A stretch of DNA of 64,000 bases from Mycobacterium conspicuum (GTDB lineage: Bacteria > Actinomycetota > Actinomycetes > Mycobacteriales > Mycobacteriaceae), in NCBI RefSeq assembly GCF_010730195.1, contig NZ_AP022613.1:3782001-3846000 (forward strand), in the 5' to 3' direction. The position numbers were made by a program, and so were the translations under genes. The notes below the pieces were generated by a model. The model ran no database searches. It was not told the DNA's origin and worked only from the letters and a program-made list of their open reading frames with translations. Shown here piece by piece: positions 31,588-39,072 of the stretch. Within the stretch, counting starts at the first letter, position 1. The number at the start of each line of letters is the position of its first letter.

Positions 31588-32439
31588 ATGCTTGGGCCAC
31601 TGGACAAGCTGCTGGGACGATCGAAGACCAGCCACGGCGCGTCGGCGGTGGTGACCGGCGCGGGGAGCGGGATCGGTGCGGCGTTCGCCGTCGAACTCGG
31701 CCGTCGCGGCGGCGCAGTGGTGTGCAGCGACATCAACGAAGCCGCCGCCCAGGCGACGGCCGACGCGATCGGCGAACTGGGTGCCCACGCGGTGGCCGTC
31801 CGCTGCGACGTGTCCAAGTTCGACGACGTGCGCGAGCTCGCCGACCGGTCGCGGGATTGGTTCGGCGCGCCGCCGACCCTGGTGATCAACAACGCCGGCG
31901 TGGGTGCGGGCGGCACGCCCATCGGTGCAACGCCGCTGGATGATTGGCTGTGGACGCTGGGCATCAACCTGTGGGGCCCCATCCACGGCTGTCACGTGTT
32001 CGCCCCGATTTTGCGTGAAGCCCCGGGCAAGCCACGGGGAATCATCAACGTCGCCTCGGCGGCGGCGTTCGGCGCCGCCCCCGGCATGGGGCCGTACAAC
32101 GTGAGCAAGGCCGGCGTGGTGTCGCTGTCGGAGACCCTGGCGGCCGAATTGTCCGGCACCGGAATCAAGGTCACCGTGCTGTGCCCGACGTTCGTCAAGA
32201 CAAACATCGTCGAGACCGGGCGCATCAGCGAGGAGGCCGGGGAGCTGGCCCACAAATTGATGCGCTGGATCGGCTTCTCGCCGGAGAAGGTCGCCCGGAT
32301 GTGCCTCGACGCGAACGACCGTGGCGAGCTGTACTGCATGCCGCAGGTCGACTCCAAGATCGGCTGGAGCATCAAACGTCTTGCCCCGCAGGCATATACC
32401 CGCGGGGTCGGGCTGATCTCCCGGGCGGCCGGGAACTGA
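31588..32439 (+). CDS. Short-chain dehydrogenase/reductase
   Basis: 283 residues with the classical SDR pattern: cofactor loop VTGAGSGIGAAF, NNAGVG, catalytic Ser in NVASAAAFG, and YNVSKAG. The acidic SDIN after beta-strand 2 (VVCSDINEAAA) suggests NAD over NADP. ATG 31588 starts two bases after the esterase stop, with GAGGAGG in the end of that gene. The longer in-frame reading upstream is antisense-like noise over the esterase gene. Likely oxidises or reduces an alcohol/ketone in the same pathway as the monooxygenase. Confidence 0.87.
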   Translation: MLGPLDKLLGRSKTSHGASAVVTGAGSGIGAAFAVELGRRGGAVVCSDINEAAAQATADAIGELGAHAVAVRCDVSKFDDVRELADRSRDWFGAPPTLVINNAGVGAGGTPIGATPLDDWLWTLGINLWGPIHGCHVFAPILREAPGKPRGIINVASAAAFGAAPGMGPYNVSKAGVVSLSETLAAELSGTGIKVTVLCPTFVKTNIVETGRISEEAGELAHKLMRWIGFSPEKVARMCLDANDRGELYCMPQVDSKIGWSIKRLAPQAYTRGVGLISRAAGN

Positions 32440-32455
32440 CGGAAGGGGGGCTCCG

Positions 32456-33385
32456 GTGGTCCGGAACAGTCTCGACATGGAAACCATGCTCGCCAAGATC
32501 AAGGATCGCCAGTGGGCGCTCGCCGACATCGACTGGGATGCCCCCGGCGCCAACACCATCCGGCCCGAGTTCCGGCCCAAGCTCAAGGCTTTCATGGCCG
32601 ATCTGTGCTGGATCGAGAACATCGGCGCCCGAGGCTTTGCGGCGCTGGCCAAGAAGGCGCCCAACCCGACGCTGGCGGAGATCTACCGCTACTTCCACGC
32701 CGAGGAGCAGCGCCACGCCAACGCCGAACTGGCGCTGATGAAGCGCTGGGACATGTTGGACGACGGTGAACTCCCGAAGCCGAACGTCAACATCCGCCTG
32801 GCCATCCAATGGCTCGACACGTACTCCGACGACATGCCGCTGTCGGTGCTGGGCACCGTCATCCCCATGCTCGAGGTCGCCCTCGACGGCGCGCTGCTGA
32901 AGTTCCTCCTGGACACCGTCGAGGACCCGGTGTGCCACCAGGTGTTCGAGAAGATCAACAACGACGAATCCCGGCACATCGCAGTCGATTTCGAGGTCCT
33001 CGACATGATCGGGCACGCGAAGGCGCGCCGCCTGGCCATCGAATTCATCGGCAACGTCGCCTCGCCCGGCCTCATCATCGGCGCCGTCATGTACGTCCCG
33101 CTGCTCAACCGGGTCCGCAACGAGATGGCCGGGATGGGCATGGAGCCCGAACGGCTGTACAACGCGGTCAAGCGCTTCAAGCAACTCGGTGAGCGCGGTG
33201 AGCGAACCTGGCGGGTGCCCGCCTACCAGGTGCTCAAACGGCACGCCGCGATGGTGGTCAACCCCCGCCATCCCTACCAGCTGCTGGCCAACTCCATGGT
33301 GTGGCTGTCGGACTTCTACCCCAGGCCGCTGCTGAAGCCGGTGCCCAGCTGGTCGCGGGAACTGACCCACAAGCCGGCGGCGTAA
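32456..33385 (+). CDS. Ferritin-like diiron protein
   Basis: 309 residues, mostly helical. Two ExxH-type metal motifs are visible, HAEEQRHANAE (about residues 80-90) and NNDESRHIAVDFE (about 170-182), with further acidic residues on helices between them, the arrangement of ferritin-like carboxylate-bridged diiron proteins. Family members of this kind in mycobacteria are poorly characterised; oxygenase or hydroxylase activity is plausible. Start GTG 32456 follows GAAGGGGGG. It is placed between an SDR and a flavin monooxygenase, which supports an oxidative role. Confidence 0.75.
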   Translation: MVRNSLDMETMLAKIKDRQWALADIDWDAPGANTIRPEFRPKLKAFMADLCWIENIGARGFAALAKKAPNPTLAEIYRYFHAEEQRHANAELALMKRWDMLDDGELPKPNVNIRLAIQWLDTYSDDMPLSVLGTVIPMLEVALDGALLKFLLDTVEDPVCHQVFEKINNDESRHIAVDFEVLDMIGHAKARRLAIEFIGNVASPGLIIGAVMYVPLLNRVRNEMAGMGMEPERLYNAVKRFKQLGERGERTWRVPAYQVLKRHAAMVVNPRHPYQLLANSMVWLSDFYPRPLLKPVPSWSRELTHKPAA

Positions 33386-33388
33386 CCG

Positions 33389-34894
33389 ATGGCGCGCGAA
33401 CACATATACGCGACGCTCGTCGTCGGAGCCGGCTTCACCGGGCTCGGAGCCGCGATCAGGCTGGCGGAGGCCGGGTTGGACGGCCCCGACGATCTCGTCA
33501 TTTTGGAGCGCGCCGAACGCGTGGGCGGAACCTGGCGCGACACAACGTATCCCGGTGCGAGCTGCGACATCCCCTCGCTGCTGTACTCGTATTCGTTCGT
33601 CAAGAACCCGACGTGGTCGCGGGCATACTCGCCGGCCCAGGAGATCTGCCGCCACCTCGAGGACCTCGCGACCCGGTTCGACATTCGCCGGCGCATCCGG
33701 TTCGGCCACCAGGTCAGCGAGCTCGCCTTCGACGAGGCCGCGGGCGTCTGGACCGCAAAGACCAGCAACCGCAAGCGCTTCCGCGCGCGAACCGTTGTGC
33801 TGGCGTCCGGCCCGCTGTCGGACGTCGCCTTCCCCGACATCCGCGGCCTGGGCAGCTACCAGGGCACGAAGATGCACAGCGCCCGCTGGGACCACGACTA
33901 CGACTTCACCGGCAAGCGGGTAGCCGTGATCGGGACGGGGGCCAGCGCCGTCCAGATCATCCCCGAACTGGTGAAGCAGGCCGGGTTCGTCAAGGTGTTC
34001 CAGCGCACCCCGGCCTGGGTGCTGCCGCGGCTGGACTTCCCGACGCCGCGCGCCGTGCAGGAATTGTTCACGAAAGTTCCTGCCGCCCAACAACTTGCGC
34101 GCGAGGCTCTGTTCTGGGGTCACGAGGCCAGCGCCACGGCCCTGGTGTGGAACACTCCCCTGACATCGCTGGTGGCGCGCCTGGGGCGGGCCCACCTACG
34201 CAGCCAGGTGAAGGATCCGTGGCTGCGCCGGCAGCTGACACCGGACTTCACCCCGGGCTGCAAACGCATGCTGGTCTCCAGCGATTATTACCGGGCGCTG
34301 CAGCGCGACAACTGCAAGCTCATCGACTGGCCGATCGCGACGCTCAGCCCCGTCGGCATCCGCACCAGCGACGGCATCGAACACCACCTCGACTGCATCG
34401 TGTTCGCCACCGGCTACGACGTTCACCTGACCGGGCCGCCGTTCCCCGTCACCGGGCTCAACGGCCGGTCGCTGGCCGCCGAATGGGCCGACGGCGCACG
34501 GGCATACAAGAGCATCAACGCGCACGGCTTCCCGAACCTGTTCTTCATGACCGGGCCCAACTCCGGGCCCGGCCACAACTCGCTGCTCGTCTACGTCGAG
34601 GGTCAGCTCGACTATGCCGTCCGAGCCATCCGAACGATCCTGGACCACGACCTGCGTTACCTCGATGTGCGCGCAGACGTCCAGCGCCGCCATAACGAAC
34701 GCATCCAGCGGCGCCTGGCCAAGACGACATGGATGTCGGGCTGCCGCAGCTGGTACCTCACCAAGGACGGCTTCAACGGGTCGATGTATCCGGGGTTCGC
34801 GACGCAGTATCTTCGCCAGATGAAGGATTTCCGGTTCGCCGACTATCGGGCGGTCACGCGCGACGCGCCCGCCGTGGCCGCCACGTCGGCCTGA
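33389..34894 (+). CDS. Flavin-containing (Baeyer-Villiger-type) monooxygenase
   Basis: 501 residues. FAD loop VVGAGFTGLGAAIRLAEAG at the N-terminus, NADPH loop VIGTGASAVQIIPEL near residue 190, and the Baeyer-Villiger fingerprint YQGTKMHSARWDHD (F/Y-x-G-x-x-x-H-x-x-x-W-D) between them. It would insert oxygen next to a ketone to form an ester or lactone using NADPH and O2. Together with an esterase and an SDR in one operon it recalls the mymA operon of M. tuberculosis (MymA, LipR, SDR), involved in envelope lipids at low pH; that analogy is mine. Starts 3 bases after the diiron gene. Confidence 0.88.
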   Translation: MAREHIYATLVVGAGFTGLGAAIRLAEAGLDGPDDLVILERAERVGGTWRDTTYPGASCDIPSLLYSYSFVKNPTWSRAYSPAQEICRHLEDLATRFDIRRRIRFGHQVSELAFDEAAGVWTAKTSNRKRFRARTVVLASGPLSDVAFPDIRGLGSYQGTKMHSARWDHDYDFTGKRVAVIGTGASAVQIIPELVKQAGFVKVFQRTPAWVLPRLDFPTPRAVQELFTKVPAAQQLAREALFWGHEASATALVWNTPLTSLVARLGRAHLRSQVKDPWLRRQLTPDFTPGCKRMLVSSDYYRALQRDNCKLIDWPIATLSPVGIRTSDGIEHHLDCIVFATGYDVHLTGPPFPVTGLNGRSLAAEWADGARAYKSINAHGFPNLFFMTGPNSGPGHNSLLVYVEGQLDYAVRAIRTILDHDLRYLDVRADVQRRHNERIQRRLAKTTWMSGCRSWYLTKDGFNGSMYPGFATQYLRQMKDFRFADYRAVTRDAPAVAATSA

Positions 34895-34906
34895 CGCCGC
34901 ACGCTC

Positions 34907-35812
34907 ATGGCACCGAAACGACCCGAACCCGGCACCGTCGCCAGCGTGCTGCACAACGTCCGCCGCGCGCCCAAGCGCGTCCGGCGGCAGTCCCGCGAGT
35001 TTCGTGAACTCGTCGAGACCGCGGTGTCGCAGCTGTTCGACGCCGCGGTGCGCAACCCGCACGAGCTCGCGGCATCCGGCGAGTACCGGATCGACGATCT
35101 GGCCCGACTGGCGGGCACCACGACGCGCAACATCCGGGTGTACCGCGATCGCGGATTGCTGCCGCCGCCACTGCGTGTCGGCCGTATCGCCCTGTTCAAC
35201 GACACCCACCTGACGCGGCTGCGCCTGATCACCTCGATGCTCGACCGCGGCTACAACATCGCGCATGTGAAGGAGATGCTGAGCGCGTGGGAGGAAGGCA
35301 AAAACCTCGGGGATGTTCTCGGCCTGGAATCGGCCATCGTCGGGACTTGGACCACCGAGAAGCCGGAGACAATGCCACTCGCCGACGCCGCGCGGCTGGT
35401 CGACGACGCGCGTGCATTCGAGCGGTTGGTAGCCCTGCAGCTGATCCGAGTCGACGGGGCACGGGCCACCGTCGTCCGGCCCAAGCTGATCGAGGCGTTC
35501 AACGAGATCCGGGGCTACGGCGTCGAATTGGACAAGCTAATCGACCTGCACGAGCAGATCGTGCCGGAGATCGACAAGATCAGCGACCTGTTGGTGCGCG
35601 CCGGAGCCGAACACGTCCTCGACCGGGTACAGCCGGGCCAGCCGCTGCCGGCCGACGCCGAGATCGCCGAGCTGCTCACCATGCTGGTCCGGTTCCGCAC
35701 GCAAGCCGTGGCAACCGTCACCGCCACCCTGGCGTCGTCGATCGAGTCGAACATCGAGTCGCTGGTCAGTCGGATCCTGGCCGACTACCTTCAATCCGCG
35801 CCGACCCCGTGA
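34907..35812 (+). CDS. MerR-family transcriptional regulator
   Basis: 301 residues. A winged helix-turn-helix of MerR type at about 60-130: YRIDDLARLAGTTTRNIRVY, RDRGLLPPP, then TRLRLITSMLDRGYNIAHVK. The remaining 170 residues are unlike metal-sensing MerR proteins, with no cysteine cluster, so a hydrophobic or aromatic effector is more likely. It is the last gene of the esterase-SDR-diiron-monooxygenase operon, 12 bases after the monooxygenase, and probably binds the inverted repeat at 30533-30552. Confidence 0.85.
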   Translation: MAPKRPEPGTVASVLHNVRRAPKRVRRQSREFRELVETAVSQLFDAAVRNPHELAASGEYRIDDLARLAGTTTRNIRVYRDRGLLPPPLRVGRIALFNDTHLTRLRLITSMLDRGYNIAHVKEMLSAWEEGKNLGDVLGLESAIVGTWTTEKPETMPLADAARLVDDARAFERLVALQLIRVDGARATVVRPKLIEAFNEIRGYGVELDKLIDLHEQIVPEIDKISDLLVRAGAEHVLDRVQPGQPLPADAEIAELLTMLVRFRTQAVATVTATLASSIESNIESLVSRILADYLQSAPTP

Positions 35813-35813
35813 G

Positions 35814-37166
35814 CTACTGACGGGCGATGAGATACGGAGCCAGGGTGGACAACTTCTCGCAGGTCTCTTCGAATTCACGCTCGGGTTCGGACGCCTCGAT
35901 GATGCCGGCGCCGGCGCGCAGCCAGGCGCTGCCATCCTGTTCGTAGGCCGCGCGCAGCGTCAGTGCGGCATCCAGTCCGCCATCCGACGAAATCGCCACG
36001 ACGGCACCGGAATACAAAGCGCGTGGACCTTCGTCGAGGCGCAGGATGGCCTCGACCCCGGCGGCCTTCGGAATACCGGACGCGGTGACCGCCGGGAACA
36101 GCGCCTCCAGCGCGTCCATGCGGTCGCTCGACGGGTCCAGACGCGCGCTGATCGTCGAGCCGAGATGCTGCACGCTCCCACGCTCGCGGACTGTCATGAA
36201 ATCGGTGACGGCCGCGGTGCCCGGTTCGGCGATCTCGGTGATCTCCTGAAGCGAGCTACGCACCGAAATAGCATGCTCCACAATCTCTTTGGCATTTGAC
36301 TCTAGGTCGTCACGCGCCGCACGATCAAGCGCCGAACCACGACCGAGTGCGCGGGTGCCGGCCAATGGCTCAGTGATCACCGCACCATCGCGGCTGACCG
36401 CGGCGACCATCTCCGGGCTATACCCGACAGCACGAATCCCGCCCAGCCGCAACAAAAACGACCTGACCGGGGTGTTATGCCGGCGTCCCAGCCGATACGT
36501 GGACGGAAAGTCCAGCGAAAAAGGCACGTCGACACGGCGAGACAAAATCACCTTGTGGTAGCGACCGTCGGCGATCTCGCGAACGGCGGCCGCAACCCGA
36601 TCCCGATAGCCGGACGAGTCGGCCGCGACATCAACGCCGCGGGCTTTCGGCACTGCCCGCACGCCGTCGCGGAGCAATCCGCGCACCACTTCGAGCTGGT
36701 CCGGCCCGGCGCCGAATAGCTGAACCTTGTTGTCGCTCAGCATGATCCGGGTGCGGGGCCAGAAGATTCGAGCCAGCGGCGTTCGCGGCGCCAGCCGTTC
36801 CTGCAACCCGTAGCGGTAGACACCGAATTCAAAGGCAACCCAACCGTAAAGCTCGTCGGTCTCCAGCAACAGCCGGTCCACCGCTTCGGCCAGCACCGGC
36901 GCCGGGCGACCCGACCAATGCTGCCGCTGAATCACACCGTCGCGAATGACACGCAATTCGTCGCTGTCCAGCTCGACCATCGCGAGCACACCGGCGGCGA
37001 GGACCCACTGACCGTCACGCTCGTAGAGCAGGTACTCCTCGCCGGCCCGCTCGGGCAGCACCACCGCCAGCTCGGCGGCCAGATCCGCGGGGTCGATGTG
37101 GTCCGGAAGCGGTACCGACAGTGACGCGGTGTCCTCGGGGCTTGGCTTGATGCTGACATCGGTCAC
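35814..37166 (-). CDS. mbtI: Salicylate synthase MbtI
   Basis: 450 residues, same length and near-identical blocks as Rv2386c. A chorismate-utilising enzyme that makes salicylate through isochorismate in a Mg-dependent reaction. Key parts: general-base Lys in GRYHKVILSR, Glu in VITEPLAGTRALG, chorismate-binding SGIPKAAGVEA and the Mg site in EPEREFEETCEK. It supplies salicylate to MbtA. Start GTG 37166. An IdeR-like box begins 7 bases upstream. It is separated from the rest of the cluster by the MerR operon, with which it converges (1-base gap). Confidence 0.96.
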   Translation of the reverse strand: MTDVSIKPSPEDTASLSVPLPDHIDPADLAAELAVVLPERAGEEYLLYERDGQWVLAAGVLAMVELDSDELRVIRDGVIQRQHWSGRPAPVLAEAVDRLLLETDELYGWVAFEFGVYRYGLQERLAPRTPLARIFWPRTRIMLSDNKVQLFGAGPDQLEVVRGLLRDGVRAVPKARGVDVAADSSGYRDRVAAAVREIADGRYHKVILSRRVDVPFSLDFPSTYRLGRRHNTPVRSFLLRLGGIRAVGYSPEMVAAVSRDGAVITEPLAGTRALGRGSALDRAARDDLESNAKEIVEHAISVRSSLQEITEIAEPGTAAVTDFMTVRERGSVQHLGSTISARLDPSSDRMDALEALFPAVTASGIPKAAGVEAILRLDEGPRALYSGAVVAISSDGGLDAALTLRAAYEQDGSAWLRAGAGIIEASEPEREFEETCEKLSTLAPYLIARQ

Positions 37167-37172
37167 GGCTAG

Positions 37173-37191
37173 TAAATTTAGCCTAACCTAT
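37173..37191 (-). promoter_or_regulatory. IdeR-like iron box of mbtI
   Basis: On the minus strand ATAGGTTAGGCTAAATTTA matches the IdeR consensus at 15 of 19 positions, with a perfect central TAGGTTAGGCTAA. It lies 7-25 bases before the GTG of mbtI, the position expected for steric repression. The best-conserved of the three boxes in the window. Confidence 0.85.
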
Positions 37192-37617
37192 CTAGTTTCG
37201 CGCAACCCCCCCGCCACCAGCAACTGCGACCAGACAGCCGGCCGCGTCTTGCACCGGCAAACAGCCACCACGACGACCGCGAAAGCAAAAGCGATCCGGC
37301 CATCCTGGGCAAACGCGGGGCACGCCCTCGGTCTGTGACGACCGCTCGCTGGCCGTACAGTCAATACACAGGAAACTCACACTGAATTTGTCCGAAACCT
37401 CGCTTGACGAGGCCACGAAAGCGGCTTTGACCAGGGCTTTTGCTTGGTCAGTCATTCCTGTGAACGCGGCTTCTTCCGGCGCTTTTCCGAGTTTGCCCGA
37501 TTGGCGCAACGGAAAGGGCGGAGCTAAATTTTTCACGGTCATCGGGATGTCCGTGGTTCCCAACACTCGCGGACGGTGCTTGCCGTGATCAAACGCACCA
37601 GTCAAGGGAGGCACCAC
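37192..37617 (+). other. Intergenic leader region of the first SbtA-like gene
   Basis: 426 bases with no convincing gene. A 66-codon open frame exists but has no ribosome-binding site or recognisable protein pattern. On the plus strand the region can fold: an 8-pair hairpin with one G-U pair at 37428-37450 (TGACCAGG, 7-base loop, CTTGGTCA) and a shorter GTCCG/CGGAC pairing near 37551-37575. Neither is followed by a T run. The mbtI promoter occupies the left end. The rest is most simply a long 5' untranslated region or promoter region for the transporter gene. Confidence 0.4.
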
Positions 37618-38847
37618 GTGCTGCAAGAGTTCTGGCACAACTTTACCCACAACCTGTTCAAGCCACTCCTGCTGTTCTTCTACTTTGGGTTCCTGATCCC
37701 GGTCCTGAAGGTGCGTTTCGAGTTCCCCTACGTGATCTACCAGGGGCTGACCATGTACCTGCTGCTGGCCATCGGCTGGCATGGCGGCGAGGAGCTCGCC
37801 CAGATCAAATCCGGCGAGGTCAGCAACATCGTCGGCTTCGTGATCCTGGGCTTCCTGTTCAATTTCGTGATCGGGCTGTTGGCCTACCTGCTGCTGAATG
37901 TCCTGAGTTCGATGCGAAAAGTCGATAAGGCAACCGTCGCCGGCTACTACGGGTCGGACTCCGCGGGGACCTTTGCCACCTGCGTGGCCGTGCTGACCAC
38001 AATTGGCATGGCGTTCAACGCCTACATGCCCGTCATGTTGGCCGTCATGGAGGTCCCGGGCTGCCTGGTCGCGCTGTACCTGGTGGCGCGCCTGCGGCAC
38101 CGGGGCATGGACGACGCGGGGTACATGCCCGACGAGGCCGGCTACACGCCGCCGGTCAAGGTCGGGATCGGTCCCGGCACCGCCGCGCGGCCCCCGCAGG
38201 GCCAGAGCCTGGAGACCGAGCGTGCCGTCGAGCAGGAACTGGAACTCTCGATGGAAAAGCTCGACCACCCGGACTGGGAGGACGACGACACCCCCGCGAT
38301 CGGTGAAGCCAAGAAGATGCCCCTCTTCTCGCGTGAGCTCCTGCAGGAAGTGTTCCTCAACCCCGGCCTCGTGCTGCTCTTCGGCGGCATTCTGATCGGC
38401 CTCATCAGCGGGCTGCAGGGACAGAAGGTCGTCGCCGACGACGACAAATTCTTCGTCATGGCATTCCAGGGCGTGCTCTGTCTGTTCCTGCTCGAGATGG
38501 GTATGACGGCCTCCCGCAAGCTGAGAGACCTGCGGACAGCGGGCCCGGGTTTCATCGTCTACGGTCTGCTGGCGCCGAACATCTTCGCCCCGCTGGGGAT
38601 CATCGTCGCCCACACCTACGCCTCCCTCACCCACACCGACTTCAAGCCGGGGACTTACGTGCTGTTCGCGGTGCTCTGTGGTGCGGCCTCCTACATCGCC
38701 GTTCCGGCGGTCCAGCGGCTGGCGATCCCCGAGGCAAGCCCGACGCTGCCCCTGGCCGCATCGCTCGGTTTGACGTTCTCGTACAACGTGACGGTCGGCA
38801 TCCCGCTCTACATCGAGATCAATCGACTGATCGGACACTGGTTCTAA
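37618..38847 (+). CDS. SbtA-family sodium-dependent bicarbonate transporter (paralogue 1)
   Basis: 409-residue membrane protein with about ten hydrophobic helices in two halves (residues 10-190 and 260-400) joined by a charged cytoplasmic loop (about 190-250). It corresponds to Rv2387, between mbtI and hemW in M. tuberculosis, and to the SbtA (DUF897) family, known in cyanobacteria for Na+/HCO3- symport. FLIPVLKVRFEFPYVIYQGL, GYYGSDSAGTFATC and IPEASPTLPLAASLGLTFSY are typical blocks. GTG 37618 is used because GGGAGG precedes it and VLQEFWHN matches the start of the second copy. No SbtB (PII-like) gene is adjacent. The transported ion in mycobacteria is unproven. Confidence 0.85.
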   Translation: MLQEFWHNFTHNLFKPLLLFFYFGFLIPVLKVRFEFPYVIYQGLTMYLLLAIGWHGGEELAQIKSGEVSNIVGFVILGFLFNFVIGLLAYLLLNVLSSMRKVDKATVAGYYGSDSAGTFATCVAVLTTIGMAFNAYMPVMLAVMEVPGCLVALYLVARLRHRGMDDAGYMPDEAGYTPPVKVGIGPGTAARPPQGQSLETERAVEQELELSMEKLDHPDWEDDDTPAIGEAKKMPLFSRELLQEVFLNPGLVLLFGGILIGLISGLQGQKVVADDDKFFVMAFQGVLCLFLLEMGMTASRKLRDLRTAGPGFIVYGLLAPNIFAPLGIIVAHTYASLTHTDFKPGTYVLFAVLCGAASYIAVPAVQRLAIPEASPTLPLAASLGLTFSYNVTVGIPLYIEINRLIGHWF

Positions 38848-38900
38848 TTTCCTGACCCCTCGACGAAACGGGTTGGGCCACAACGGGCGGCGGAGGGGCG

Positions 38901-38918
38901 CAAACAGTTAATTGTTTG
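38901..38918. promoter_or_regulatory. Palindromic operator candidate before second SbtA-like gene
   Basis: CAAACAGTTAATTGTTTG is an 18-base palindrome with one mismatched pair. It lies in the 225-base spacer between the two transporter genes, about 155 bases before the second start, and is distinctly AT-rich against its surroundings, as is usual for repressor sites in high-GC genomes. Confidence 0.5.
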
Positions 38919-38943
38919 TAAGTCCCGGTAAGACGCGTGTAAG
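38918..38943 (+). repeat. Three helically phased GTAAG direct repeats
   Basis: GTAAG occurs at 38918-38922, 38928-38932 and 38939-38943, that is at 10- and 11-base spacing, about one DNA turn each. An inverted copy (CTTAC) is at 38977-38981. A TTGACT resembling a -35 element follows at 38949-38954. Phased direct repeats of this type are typical of activator sites of response regulators. Three five-base matches can also arise by chance. Confidence 0.35.
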
Positions 38944-39072
38944 ACGGCTTGACTCGGCACGCGGAAGTGACAACCTCTTACTGAGTTTCCAGGACGCTAA
39001 GCGACGCTAGGCGTCGGCTTCCGCCTGCCGCGCCGCTATCGACTGTCGGGCCGAATCACCGAGAGGCACGAA

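Noticed and set aside
37388..37588. A 66-codon open frame in the leader of the first SbtA-like gene
   Set aside because: No ribosome-binding site, no conserved protein pattern, and it lies in a region that folds as RNA; treated as non-coding.
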